A stretch of DNA of 64,000 bases, taken from assembly GCA_036399055.1 (NCBI GenBank), contig DASWNX010000015.1:79242-143241 (forward strand), written 5' to 3'. The position numbers were made by a program, and so were the translations under genes. The notes beneath the pieces were generated by a model. The model had not been told where the DNA came from. It did no database searches and was given only the letters and a program-made list of their open reading frames with translations. Source of the DNA: Jatrophihabitans sp. (GTDB lineage Bacteria > Actinomycetota > Actinomycetes > Mycobacteriales > Jatrophihabitantaceae). This document shows, piece after piece, positions 45,226 through 54,096 of this stretch; position 1 is the stretch's first letter; each line of letters starts with the position of its first letter.

Positions 45226-45897
45226 CTAGCCGCGGACCCTGCTGGGCCGGCTGCGCCACCAGTGGACAGCGGTCGGCAGCAGCGAGAGCACCACGACGCT
45301 CACCAGGATCAGGTCGATCTTCGGGGCGACGGTCTCCTGCACGAAGTCGATGTGGCCCAGCGCCCGGCCGAGCAGCACGACGCCGTCGGCCCACAGGATC
45401 CCGCCGATCACCGAGTACAGGGCGTACACCGAGAACCTCATCTTGCCGACGCCGGCCATCACAGTGGCCACCGTCCGCACCACCGGCACGAACCTGGCCA
45501 GGATGATCGTCGAGCGGCCGAACCGGTCGAAGAAGGCCTGCGAACGGGTGACGTACTCGGGTTTGAACAACCGCGACTGCGGCCGGTCGAACACCTTGGG
45601 ACCGGCCTTCCAGCCGATCCAGTAACCGACCAGGTTGCCGGCCACCGCCGCGATCGGCAGCACTATCAGCACCACCGGCAGGCTGGGGAAGTTGATCGAC
45701 GGGTCGTCGATGGCGATCAGCAGGCCTGCTGAGAACAGCAACGTGTCACCCGGCAGGAAGAAGCCGACGAGCAGGCCGCACTCGGCGAACAGGATGACAG
45801 CCATCCCAATCAGGCCGTAACTGCCGAGCAGGTGCTTGGGCGAGATGGGGTTGGCCAGCAGCTGGCTCGCCACGTCAAGCGTCGTCATAACCAGCAA
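45226..45897 (-). CDS. DedA family membrane protein
   Basis: The 223-residue DedA/VTT-domain protein has ECGLLVGFFLPGDTLLFSAG, NLVGYWIGWKAGPKVFDRPQ and FFDRFGRSTIILARFVPVVR, then TVATVMAGVGKMRF. DedA proteins are thought to flip or recycle lipid carriers and affect membrane charge and pH homeostasis. From memory, the M. tuberculosis homologue Rv0364 lies next to fba, as here with one gene between. Confidence 0.93.
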   Translation of the reverse strand: MLVMTTLDVASQLLANPISPKHLLGSYGLIGMAVILFAECGLLVGFFLPGDTLLFSAGLLIAIDDPSINFPSLPVVLIVLPIAAVAGNLVGYWIGWKAGPKVFDRPQSRLFKPEYVTRSQAFFDRFGRSTIILARFVPVVRTVATVMAGVGKMRFSVYALYSVIGGILWADGVVLLGRALGHIDFVQETVAPKIDLILVSVVVLSLLPTAVHWWRSRPSRVRG

Positions 45898-45996
45898 GCT
45901 TACGGACGGCGGAGGCGACTTCTCGACACCTCGCTCAGCCCGCTGAAGGGCACAGCTGCTCCACAGCCGGACCGGTGACCAACCGATCGCGGTGCG

Positions 45997-47001
45997 TCAG
46001 CCGGTCCAGCCGGCCAGCAGCTCCCGCTCCCGCTCGGGCGCCAGCCCCGGCGTCCGGTCCGAGGGCTGCCAGCCGCCCTCGATCGAGCGCATCCACTCCC
46101 AGGTGTCGACCAGGGTGTCCCGGACCGGCCGGCAGGCCAGCCCGGCGGCCTCGGCGGCGGAGGTGTCCTGGGCCCAGAGCCCCGGGGCGTCGGCGGCCGG
46201 CGCCCACAACGGCAGCTCCGTCCAGCTCTCGACGCCGGCCGCGGTGAGGTAGTCATCGCCCAGCCAGGTGAACTCGGCGTCCGAGCCGGTGACCTCGCGC
46301 GCCTCGGCGAACAGCTGGCCGCGGTTGACCTGGTGGGCGGGCCCGGTGACCTCGAAGGCGCCGGCCGGTCGCCGCAGCGCGAACTCGGCGATGTCGCGGG
46401 CGTCGATCAACCGCAGCTCCTCGTCGGGGGCGCCGGGGGCCAGGGTCTGCCCGCCCCGTGCGATCCGGTCCAGCCACCACGGCAGCCGGCCGACCCGGTC
46501 GTGCGGGCCGACGATCAGGCCGGCTCGCAGGATCGACGTGCGGTGCTCGCCGAAGGCCCGCAGGACAGCCCGCTCGGCGCCGACCTTGCGCCAGCCGTAG
46601 GCCGCGCCCTCGTCGACGTCCTCGGGCGCCTGCTCGCCGACCGCGTCGGGATCGCCGTCATAGACCCCTTGCCGGTGGTAGTCGGCCAGCCCGGGCCAGC
46701 CGGAGTAGGCGTTGACCGAGGAGGTGAAGGCGTAGTGACCGGCGCTGGGCTCGAGCAGCTCGGCGCTGGCCTTGACGACCTCGGGCAGGTAGCCGGTGTC
46801 GAAGACCAGGTCAAAGCTCATGCCGGCGAGCTTGTTCAGGTCCTGCGGGTCGGTCCGGTCGCCGGTGACCGCCCGCGCTCCGGGCACCGCCGGTCCGGTC
46901 CGGCCGCGGTTGAAGGTGGTCACGTTGTGGCCGCGGGCGACGCCGAGTTCGGCGACCGCGCGGGAGAGGAACATCGTTCCGCCGAGCACCAGGATCTCCA
47001 T
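45997..47001 (-). CDS. NAD-dependent epimerase/dehydratase family protein
   Basis: The 334-residue extended SDR has the N-terminal motif MEILVLGGTMFLSRAVAELG (G-x-x-G-x-x), TSSVNAYSG, and YGWRKVGAE (Tyr and Lys of the active site as YxxxK). Members act on nucleotide sugars or as reductases; the substrate cannot be inferred. It is divergent from fba and stands alone. Confidence 0.88.
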   Translation of the reverse strand: MEILVLGGTMFLSRAVAELGVARGHNVTTFNRGRTGPAVPGARAVTGDRTDPQDLNKLAGMSFDLVFDTGYLPEVVKASAELLEPSAGHYAFTSSVNAYSGWPGLADYHRQGVYDGDPDAVGEQAPEDVDEGAAYGWRKVGAERAVLRAFGEHRTSILRAGLIVGPHDRVGRLPWWLDRIARGGQTLAPGAPDEELRLIDARDIAEFALRRPAGAFEVTGPAHQVNRGQLFAEAREVTGSDAEFTWLGDDYLTAAGVESWTELPLWAPAADAPGLWAQDTSAAEAAGLACRPVRDTLVDTWEWMRSIEGGWQPSDRTPGLAPERERELLAGWTG

Positions 47002-47116
47002 CGGGCCAGCCGATCAGACCGGCGTGGCAGCAGGCAATGGGTGTTCGCCTCCAGCGCAGTGGGATACTCGGATCGGACCCCGGACAGGGCCCCGAGAAGA
47101 ACTGACGGAGACATCG

Positions 47117-48154
47117 ATGCCCATCGCAACCCCCGAGATCTACAACGAGATGCTCGATCGCGCCAAGGCCGGCGGCTTCGCCTATCCGGCGATCAACTGC
47201 ACGTCCTCGGAGTCGATCAACGCCGCGCTCAGGGGATTCGCCGACGCGGGCAGCGACGGCATCATCCAGTTCTCCACCGGCGGAGCCGAGTTCGGCTCGG
47301 GCACCGGGGTCAAGGACATGGTGACCGGCGCGGTGGCGCTGGCCGAGTTCGCCCACGTGGTGGCCGCCAAGTACCCGGTCAACGTCGCGCTGCACACCGA
47401 CCACTGCCCCAAGGACAAGCTGGACGGCTTCGTCCGCCCGCTGCTGGCGGTCTCGGCCGAGCGCGTCCGGGCGGGCCGCAATCCGCTGTTCCAGTCGCAC
47501 ATGTGGGACGGCTCGGCGGTGCCGCTGGATGAGAACCTGCAGATCGCCGCCGAGCTGCTCAAGCTCACCCACGACGCCCGGATCGTGCTGGAAGTCGAGA
47601 TCGGCGTGGTCGGCGGCGAGGAGGACGGGGTGGCCAACGACATCAACGACAAGCTCTACACCACCGACGAGGACTACGCCGCCACCCTGCGGGCGCTGGG
47701 CGCCGGAGAGAACGGCCGCTACCTGCTCGCGGCCACCTTCGGCAACGTGCACGGGGTCTACAAGCCGGGCAACGTCAAGCTGCGCCCGATCGTGCTCAAG
47801 GGCGGCCAGCAGGTCGCCTCCCGCGCGCTGGGCCTGCCGGAGGGCTCCAAGCCGTTCGACCTGGTCTTCCACGGCGGCTCGGGCTCGTCGTTGGAGGAGA
47901 TCCGCGAGGCGGTGTCCTACGGCGTGGTCAAGATGAACGTCGACACCGACACCCAGTACGCCTTCACCCGGCCGATCGCCGGTCACATGTTCAGCAACTA
48001 CGACGGGGTGCTCAAGATCGACGGCGAGGTGGGCAACAAGAAGGCCTACGACCCGCGGTCCTACCTCAAGGCCGCCGAGGCCGGCATGGCCGCGCGGGTC
48101 GGCCAGGCGTGCGAGGACCTGCTCTCGGCCGGGACGTCGGTCTCAGGCTCCTGA
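47117..48154 (+). CDS. fbaA: class II fructose-bisphosphate aldolase
   Basis: The 345-residue zinc aldolase has AINCTSSESINAALRGFADA, IIQFSTGGAEFGSGTG, the zinc/catalytic segment VALHTDHCPKDKLDGFVRPL, LEVEIGVVGGEEDGVAND, ATFGNVHGVYKPGNVKL and FHGGSGSSLEEIREAVSYG. It cleaves fructose-1,6-bisphosphate in glycolysis. ATG 47117 gives the conserved N-terminus and has GACGGAG upstream; a longer frame to 46796 overlaps the divergent gene. It is followed by the second copy of the palindrome. Confidence 0.97.
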   Translation: MPIATPEIYNEMLDRAKAGGFAYPAINCTSSESINAALRGFADAGSDGIIQFSTGGAEFGSGTGVKDMVTGAVALAEFAHVVAAKYPVNVALHTDHCPKDKLDGFVRPLLAVSAERVRAGRNPLFQSHMWDGSAVPLDENLQIAAELLKLTHDARIVLEVEIGVVGGEEDGVANDINDKLYTTDEDYAATLRALGAGENGRYLLAATFGNVHGVYKPGNVKLRPIVLKGGQQVASRALGLPEGSKPFDLVFHGGSGSSLEEIREAVSYGVVKMNVDTDTQYAFTRPIAGHMFSNYDGVLKIDGEVGNKKAYDPRSYLKAAEAGMAARVGQACEDLLSAGTSVSGS

Positions 48155-48165
48155 TCTCGACTGGG

Positions 48166-48226
48166 CATTGTGCGGCCTGAAACCGCGGGTCTCGTTCTCA
48201 CAACCGCGGATTCGGGCCGCACAACG
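48166..48226. repeat. long palindrome, copy 2 of a two-copy element
   Basis: The stem is 48166-48188 paired with 48204-48226, with the A-A mismatch at 48182/48210 in the same place as copy 1, a G-T pair, one further mismatch (48167/48225) and a 15-nt loop of unrelated sequence. It lies just after the fba stop and before the DUF3151 gene. Confidence 0.9.
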
Positions 48227-48258
48227 GCGCTCCAGCCGGCGCGGGGCACAATGGCGGC

Positions 48259-48651
48259 ATGGACCTGTTAGCACCGCGAACCCTGCTGCCCGTCGACCCC
48301 GCCACCGCTGAACTGGAGGGCGGCGCCGATCCGGTCCAGGTCGCCACGGCCCACCCGACGTCCTCGGCGGCGTGGGCGGCGCTGGCTGAGGAGGCGCTCG
48401 GCCGGGGTTTCTGGATCGAGGGTTACGCCTACGCCCGCACCGGCTACCACCGCGGTCTGGACGCCCTGCGCAAGGCCGGCTGGCGCGGTACCGGCCCGGT
48501 GCCCTGGTCCCACGGCCCCAACCAGGGATTTCTGCGGGCGCTGCACGCGCTGGCCGTCGCGGCCGCCGCGATCGACGAGGTCGACGAGGCCGCCCGGTGC
48601 TCGACGTTCCTCAACGACTGCGACCCGGCAGCGGCGGCGGCACTGGCCTGA
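48259..48651 (+). CDS. DUF3151 family protein
   Basis: The 130-residue protein matches DUF3151 over its full length: SSAAWAALAEEALGRGFWIE, then GYAYARTGYHRGLDALRKAG, VPWSHGPNQGFLRALHALAV and FLNDCDPAAAAAL. The family has tetratricopeptide-like helical pairs and no known function. It is conserved beside fba/purA in actinobacteria (Rv0360c in M. tuberculosis, from memory). Here it follows fba on the same strand behind a palindrome. Confidence 0.9.
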   Translation: MDLLAPRTLLPVDPATAELEGGADPVQVATAHPTSSAAWAALAEEALGRGFWIEGYAYARTGYHRGLDALRKAGWRGTGPVPWSHGPNQGFLRALHALAVAAAAIDEVDEAARCSTFLNDCDPAAAAALA

Positions 48652-48873
48652 GCTGAAACCTTTTGAGCTGGGCCTCGTAACGGGCTCGGCACTAGCGCCA
48701 GGTCGCGCTCCGGGTGACCTTGGCCGTGCTGGTAGACCTCATGATCACAATTACCGGCGTGTAGTTCGGTGATTGGGGCGTGGGGTGGGTCGGCTGCCTC
48801 TACCTTTCGGTAGACGCCAAGGCGCCCGCAGTCCTGCGGCAGCCGTCCTGACGGAGAGGGGTTGATCAGCGCA

Positions 48874-49500
48874 GTGGGTGACCCAGTCTCTGGAGGTGTG
48901 CCGACCATTGAGGAGTTGGTTCGGCAGAAGCTCGCGAGCGGCTTGACTCTGCGGCAACTCCAGGAGCGCTCCGGTGGCGCTGTTGCGCATCAGACGTTCG
49001 GCAAGATCAGCAAGGGCGAGGTCAAGGGTTGGCCGAAGTCGCGTGAGGTCGTCGAGGGCACCGCGCACGCTCTGGGTGTGGATCCGCGCGAGGTGGTGCT
49101 GAGTTATGCCACCCAGTTCCGGATCGACGTGTCGGAGGACCGGTCTCTGCTGGCCTCGATGCTGCCGGCCTCGACCGGGACGCTGACGATCGAGCAGGCG
49201 CAGGCGGTGGCACAGTTGATCCGGGCGTTCACCACGCCCACCGCCGGGCCCACGGCTGCAACCGCGCCGACTGCTGCGGCTCAGGCAGCGCCGTCGGTGG
49301 ACGCCTCGGTGTTGAGCACCGTTGAGCGGCGGCAGGCCACCGACCTCCTTCTTGACCTGGCCGACCGGAGGAGGGCAGCCAGCGGAGAGGGGCTCACCGC
49401 TTTCGCGGCGGTCCTGTCGTCTCTTGAGAGAGCGCTGGCCGCTGTCGTCGAAGGATCGGACGTGCAGGGATCGGGCGTGCAGGGGTCGAAAGGCAGCTAG
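48874..49500 (+). CDS. helix-turn-helix regulator with Ala/Pro/Thr linker
   Basis: A protein of about 208 residues. An N-terminal XRE-like domain (IEELVRQKLASGLTLRQLQE, then HQTFGKISKGEVKGWPKSRE) is followed by an Ala/Thr/Pro linker and a helical C-terminal segment (ERRQATDLLLDLADRRRAAS). The GTG at 48874 and the TTG at 48862 are both possible; GGAGAGG precedes them. The tail VEGSDVQGSGVQGSKGS contains a short repeated unit. The layout matches the HTH protein at 1183. It is convergent with the degenerate-GGDEF gene. Upstream (48652-48873) are small hairpins but no gene. Confidence 0.75.
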   Translation: MGDPVSGGVPTIEELVRQKLASGLTLRQLQERSGGAVAHQTFGKISKGEVKGWPKSREVVEGTAHALGVDPREVVLSYATQFRIDVSEDRSLLASMLPASTGTLTIEQAQAVAQLIRAFTTPTAGPTAATAPTAAAQAAPSVDASVLSTVERRQATDLLLDLADRRRAASGEGLTAFAAVLSSLERALAAVVEGSDVQGSGVQGSKGS

Positions 49501-49545
49501 CCCCAGTAGGTTCCCCGCCCAGGCGGAGAAGGACAGTCGGTCCGG

Positions 49546-50532
49546 CTACCAGTTCCGGGTGATGCCGGCCGCCTCGCGCCGGCCCATCAGGTCAGACATC
49601 GCCTCGATCAGCAGGCCCTCCAGCTCGGCGTCGCCTGTCGTGGCGCAGCCCAGCGCCGCGCGCACTCCGGCGGCGGCCAGGTCCTTGCGGAACCCGGTGG
49701 CCAAGAACGGCCCGCCCTCAGGCAGGCCCACCGGGATCAGCACCAGAATCTGCCGGGAGCCGTAACGGCCCAGCAGGTCCGTGGGTTGCAGGCCCGACTC
49801 GATGGTCTGCAGGATGCGCACCTCCTGACCCGCCTCATCCGGATCGATCATGAACAGGGCGACGGAACCATGCACGTCATGCAGCTTCTGCTGAGCCTGC
49901 ACCATCCACGCCGCCTCCGACCACAACCCCGTGACCGAGTCAAAGGCCTCCTCGACCTTGACCGTCTCCCGCAGCGACCAATGGTGAACGAGTAGCAGTG
50001 CCGGCACCACTAGCACGCCCAGAGCGAGGTTCCAACTGAGAAGCCCGGCGAGTGCTATGCCCAGACATTGGGTTGCTGCCTCGGCCGCATGTGCTCGTGG
50101 GTTGGCGAACATCCGCATGACGTGCGTCTGTCGGGCCAGGACCAACACTGCGGCGATCAAGGTGACATCGACGATGGAAAAGGTCAGCATGGCGAGCGCT
50201 ATCCCTGCGACTCCGCCGACTGTATGCAGAACGATTGAAGCGGTTAGGCAGGAGGCGGCAGCCGCGCTGCCGCTATAGACGTATCTCAAAGGCCTGCCAC
50301 CGCCGACTATCTTGCGAGATGGCCATCCGGCTGCGTAGGCGATCGCAACCACGCCTGCAATATGTAATGGCGGCAAGGTGAGAGTAGCTGCAAAGGTCCA
50401 GACGCCGAGGATATTAGGAAGCTTGCCTTCAGTCAGGGCGCGCCGAAGTCGTTCTAGCCGCCTAACGGACACCGAATAGGCGACACTAGTGATCGATAAA
50501 AGCAGAAAAGAAACGTCGTCAGGCCCAATCAT
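49546..50532 (-). CDS. membrane protein with degenerate GGDEF domain
   Basis: A 328-residue protein. Residues 1-185 hold about five or six membrane helices (GVWTFAATLTLPPLHIAGVV, GVAGIALAMLTFSIVDVTLI, LGIALAGLLSWNLALGVLVV). From 198 there is a GGDEF-like domain starting DSVTGLWSEAAW (compare DPLTGLPNRAAF). The catalytic loop is RYGSRQILVLIP at 256-267, where GGDEF is expected, so cyclase activity is very unlikely. It may bind nucleotide or act as a signalling scaffold. Its start overlaps the small upstream gene, so the two are coupled. Confidence 0.75.
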   Translation of the reverse strand: MIGPDDVSFLLLSITSVAYSVSVRRLERLRRALTEGKLPNILGVWTFAATLTLPPLHIAGVVAIAYAAGWPSRKIVGGGRPLRYVYSGSAAAASCLTASIVLHTVGGVAGIALAMLTFSIVDVTLIAAVLVLARQTHVMRMFANPRAHAAEAATQCLGIALAGLLSWNLALGVLVVPALLLVHHWSLRETVKVEEAFDSVTGLWSEAAWMVQAQQKLHDVHGSVALFMIDPDEAGQEVRILQTIESGLQPTDLLGRYGSRQILVLIPVGLPEGGPFLATGFRKDLAAAGVRAALGCATTGDAELEGLLIEAMSDLMGRREAAGITRNW

Positions 50533-50821
50533 CGAAGGACCTGTCGACGTTTAGGTGCGCGCCGTACCCCTTGGCGGTGACCGAGGGAACACGGAGGCAC
50601 ACCTCGATGATCTCAGGGGGTGGTAGCGATGTTGCGTCACTGGGAATGGCCGTAAAGATAGACGTGGGATGACTGGAGACGTTGACACGGACCACGATGG
50701 TCGAAGGAGGTGTTATTAGTGCTCCGCCACGGGGACTGGCCGTAGCCACGTGCGTGTGATCATCAGGGCCAAGACGCGGTCGGGCAGGCCGCGTCTTGCC
50801 ACTGATCAGGCCGGCTCTCAT
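50519..50821 (-). CDS. small hypothetical protein with two internal repeats
   Basis: A 100-residue protein chosen at ATG 50821, because GGAGGG lies at ideal spacing; the frame extends further upstream without such a site. It contains two imperfect copies of a unit of about 28 residues, one with VATASPRGGALITPPSTIVV and one with IFTAIPSDATSLPPPEIIEV. These are probably two beta-rich elements. It ends NVDRSFDDWA. No family is recognised. Its stop overlaps the start of the degenerate-GGDEF gene. A dyad just upstream is a candidate operator. Confidence 0.6.
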   Translation of the reverse strand: MRAGLISGKTRPARPRLGPDDHTHVATASPRGGALITPPSTIVVRVNVSSHPTSIFTAIPSDATSLPPPEIIEVCLRVPSVTAKGYGAHLNVDRSFDDWA

Positions 50822-50844
50822 CCGAAATTCCCTCCGTATCGACC

Positions 50845-50880
50845 GTGACAGACCGTACCCGTTATGTTCAGATCTGTCAC
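50845..50880. promoter_or_regulatory. GTGACAGA...TCTGTCAC inverted repeat
   Basis: A perfect 8-bp inverted repeat (50845-50852 with 50873-50880, 20-bp spacer) lies 24 bases upstream of the small gene on the minus strand, in the expected promoter position. It is probably an operator for an unknown dimeric regulator. Confidence 0.45.
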
Positions 50881-51630
50881 CATCGATTGACACTGAAGCG
50901 TGGCAGTGCACATACCTTCGGTCTGGCGCGCTCAGATACGCTTTGCTCGGACGGTGCATCATCGGGGTTTCGCCTTGTAGCGTAGGACGAACGCGGTCTG
51001 GTGTCTTGACTAGCGCCTGCCCTGGAACCGTCACCAACCCGACCCTTCAGAGCTAGACAGGGTCGAGGTTCGACCAGCAGCGCGAGTGCGCGTCGGAGTA
51101 TGTCAGGTTAGGTATCTTTGAACGCGGCGTGCCCAGGTTCAGTCGAGCGCTTATCACTGCCTCACGAGGGCAGGACGCTGATGACGTGGGCCTTGCACGC
51201 AAGGTTCGCGAAGCTGCCTCCGCTCCCCAATGCCTGAACCCAGGCCTTCGTTTGTTGATAGGGCACCAGCATGTTGTTCATTCCTGCTCGGACGTTAATA
51301 GACACTCTGTCTATAAGGGGAGATGTGACAGCCAAAGTGTCCAGTCAATTACTAAAGTTAAATGATAGACAAAGTGCCTACTATTTACCTGCGCCCTAGG
51401 CCGGCTGCACCGCGCGGCAATGACCGGCATACCTTGAACATGGCTTCTTAGACGACTGCCTAAACTGCGTTTGCCTGCCGTTCACCTGTGCGCAGTGCTC
51501 CACAATCGCGGCCCGACGGCGTTCAGCACACCGTCCATAATCGCCACTCTGACGAGCTTGTTGCCGAAACGGCAACCTTTCTTGCCGAACCTGACCTCAG
51601 CGTCGCATGGTCGTGAGCGGAGGTGGTCAC
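50881..51630. other. AT-richer intergenic gap without a supported gene
   Basis: About 750 bases hold no reading frame with coding bias. The part 51285-51385 is distinctly AT-rich. It contains TAGACA-CTC-TGTCTA (51298-51312) followed by TATAAGGGGAG, a plausible promoter or operator, and a second TAGACA near 51365. A terminator-like hairpin follows at 51560. A small RNA between the two is possible, but nothing proves it. Confidence 0.5.
51560..51582 (+). terminator. candidate intrinsic terminator
   Basis: GTTGCCG-AAA-CGGCAAC (7-bp stem, 3-nt loop) is followed by CTTTCTT. It is the only classical-looking terminator in the gap and sits about 50 bases before the methyltransferase gene. Confidence 0.45.
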
Positions 51631-52338
51631 GTGACCGAGCACGACGAGATCCAGCAGCGGGTGGCCGACCACGGCGATGAGGCGGCGCTGGCGGATGAGG
51701 CGGCGCTGCCGCAGGAATGGGATCAGGCGTTCTGGGACGAGCGCTACCGCTCCAAGGCCAGCCTGTGGAGCCACGAGCCGAACGCGTGCCTGGTCAGCGA
51801 GGCATCCCAGTTGAGTCCGGGGACGGCGCTGGACGCCGGCTGCGGCGAGGGCGCGGACGCCATCTGGCTGGCCGGGCGGGGGTGGCAGGTGACCGCGGTG
51901 GACCTGTCGAGCGTCGCGCTGGAACGAGCCGCGGCCAACGCGGCGGCAGCAGGCGAGCAGGTCGCCGGTCGCATCGAATGGCAGCAGGCCGACCTCACCC
52001 GCTGGGACCCCAGCCGCGACCGGTTCGACCTGGTCTCGACGCAGTTCCTGCACCCGCCGGCCGGGCAGCGCGAACGGGTGTTCAGCCGGCTGGCGGCCGC
52101 GGTCAAGCCGGGTGGCTCGCTGCTCATCGCCGGCCACCATCCCTCGGACCTGCACACCACGATGCGGCGTCCGAATCGCCCGGAGCTGTTCTTCACCGGT
52201 GACCAGATCGTGGCCGCACTCGATCCAGGCCTCTGGCAGATCGTGACCAACGCCGCCGTGCGGCGATCGGCCACCGACCACGAGGGCCGCGGCGTGAGCA
52301 TCAGCGACACCGTGGTGCGCGCGCGCCGCCGCGGCTAG
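51631..52338 (+). CDS. class I SAM-dependent methyltransferase (TehB-like)
   Basis: The 235-residue methyltransferase has the SAM-binding motif ALDAGCGEGADAIWLAGRGW, VTAVDLSSVALERAAANAAA, and motif IV DLVSTQFLHPP. The early segment WDQAFWDERYRSKASLWSHE resembles TehB and thiopurine methyltransferase-like enzymes that act on small molecules. GTG 51631 has AGGTGG before it and is preferred over ATG 51607. It is convergent with the ABC exporter operon. The substrate is unknown. Confidence 0.88.
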   Translation: MTEHDEIQQRVADHGDEAALADEAALPQEWDQAFWDERYRSKASLWSHEPNACLVSEASQLSPGTALDAGCGEGADAIWLAGRGWQVTAVDLSSVALERAAANAAAAGEQVAGRIEWQQADLTRWDPSRDRFDLVSTQFLHPPAGQRERVFSRLAAAVKPGGSLLIAGHHPSDLHTTMRRPNRPELFFTGDQIVAALDPGLWQIVTNAAVRRSATDHEGRGVSISDTVVRARRRG

Positions 52339-52368
52339 TCAGGCGGGCCTCACCTCACTGAGCAGGCG

Positions 52369-53229
52369 TCACTTCATCAAGAGGATGCCCAACCGCCGGG
52401 TCGTCACCCACAGCCCGAAGACGGCCATCACCAGGAAATAGCAGATGTGCAGGACCAGCCCGGCGCTGATGTCGCCGTAGGTCAGGGCGCGCATCAGGGC
52501 CACCCCGTGGTGCAGCGGCAGGCACTGCACCACCAGCCGCAACCAGGCCGGGTAGACGTCCAGGCTGTAGAAGGTCCCGGAGAACAGGAACATCGGCAGG
52601 ATGAGCAACGTGACCATCTCGATGTCCTGCCAGCTGCGCACGAACGTGGTCGCCGCCATGCCGAGGGCGGCGAAGCCGAAGGCGATCATCAGCGCCGCGG
52701 GCACCAGCAGCAGCGCCCACGGCGACAGGACCAGTCCCATCGCCAGCATGACCAGGACGAAGGCGGCCGAGTACATGCCGCCGCGGGTCAGCGCCCAGCC
52801 GATCTCGCCGAGCGCGACATCCATCGGGCCAAGCGAGGTGGCCAGCATCCCGTCGTAGAGCTTGGCGTACTTGAGCTTGAAGAAGACGTTCATCATCGAG
52901 TCGGCGAGCGCCCCGTTCATCGCCGACGAGGCCAGCAGGGCCGGCGCGATGAACTGGGCGTAGGTCAAGGGCTGGCCGTGCGGGCCGCTCACCCCGCCGA
53001 CCAGGGCGCCCAGGCCGGCGCCGAAGGACAGCAGGTAGAACAGCGGCTCGAAGAAGCCGGAGATGATGATCAGCCAGGACCGGCGGTAGACCCGCGCCGA
53101 GCGTTCCATCAGCACCGAGGCCCGGCCGGCGTAGACGTTGGGCGGCAGCATCCGCAGCAGCAGGCCGCGCCGTGGCGGGGGACCGGCCGCGGCCGGCGGC
53201 TGCTCGGTGGCCACCTCGATCCGGCTCAT
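52369..53229 (-). CDS. ABC-2 type exporter permease (second permease)
   Basis: The 286-residue permease has six predicted helices and the ABC2 signature region GFAALGMAATTFVRSWQDIE, then LILPMFLFSGTFYSLDVYPA. It starts MSRIEVATEQ at ATG 53229, overlapping the stop of the first permease (ATGA); the longer frame upstream is a shadow of that gene. With the first permease and the ATPase it forms a heteromeric exporter, of the drug, antibiotic or lipid type. Confidence 0.9.
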   Translation of the reverse strand: MSRIEVATEQPPAAAGPPPRRGLLLRMLPPNVYAGRASVLMERSARVYRRSWLIIISGFFEPLFYLLSFGAGLGALVGGVSGPHGQPLTYAQFIAPALLASSAMNGALADSMMNVFFKLKYAKLYDGMLATSLGPMDVALGEIGWALTRGGMYSAAFVLVMLAMGLVLSPWALLLVPAALMIAFGFAALGMAATTFVRSWQDIEMVTLLILPMFLFSGTFYSLDVYPAWLRLVVQCLPLHHGVALMRALTYGDISAGLVLHICYFLVMAVFGLWVTTRRLGILLMK

Positions 53230-54096
53230 CGGCTCAACCTCACCCGGAAGCGCCAGCCGGTCAGCAGCACCCCGGCCACGGTCAGCGCGCTGAGAAACGC
53301 CAGGTGCCCGAGCAGGGCGGCGGCGCTGACCTGCCCGACGCCCGAGTCCAGCCGCAGCGACCCCAGCGAGACCCACCGGGCCAACTCGGTGGCGTGCCAG
53401 AGCGGTGACAGCCACGCCAGCGCCTGCGCCCAGCCGGGCAGGGTGCTGACCGGGTAGAACGTGCCGGAGAACAGGAACATCGGCATGACCAGGAACCGCA
53501 TGATGGCCGCGAAGCCGCCGCGCTCGGTCTCCACCGCGGCGGAGAAGGCTGTGATCGGCGCCGCCAGCGCCATCGCGCCGAGGGTGGCGATGGGGACGCA
53601 GAGCAGCGCTCCGACGCTGCGGAGGCCGCCGAAACAGGCGACCACGGCCAGGTAGAGGGTGGCCGCGAAGGTGGCCCGGACCGCTATCCAGGCCACTGTG
53701 CCGACGGCGATCTGATGGGCCGACAACGGAGTGGCGTTCATCGCGAAGAAGATCCGCTGGTACTTGAAGCCGTACAGGATCGGGTAGGTCGACTCGCCGA
53801 CAGCGACCTGCAGCGCCGTGGCCGCTATCAACGCCGGCGCCAGATAGCTGAGGTAGGAGGTGCCCAGGCTGTCCGCGCCGGAGCGCGAGTTCACGATGCT
53901 GCCCAGGCCGATGCCCAGGGACAGCAGGTACAGCACCGGCGCCCCGATCTGGGAGAACGCCGAGACCTTGAAATAACGCCGGGCCGAGATCAGCGAGTAC
54001 CCCAGCAGCGCCGGCAGGCCGCCGCCCTGGGGCCGCACCAGGTGGCGGGTCGGGGTGTGCTGGCCCGCCGGTAGGGGCGGCTTGGTCGCGGCGGCG

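Noticed and set aside
49546-50532. Active diguanylate cyclase
   Set aside because: The GG(D/E)EF loop is replaced by YGSRQ, so the catalytic residues are missing.
51129-51365. 78-codon frame in the AT-rich gap
   Set aside because: No ribosome site, mixed codon bias and no family resemblance.
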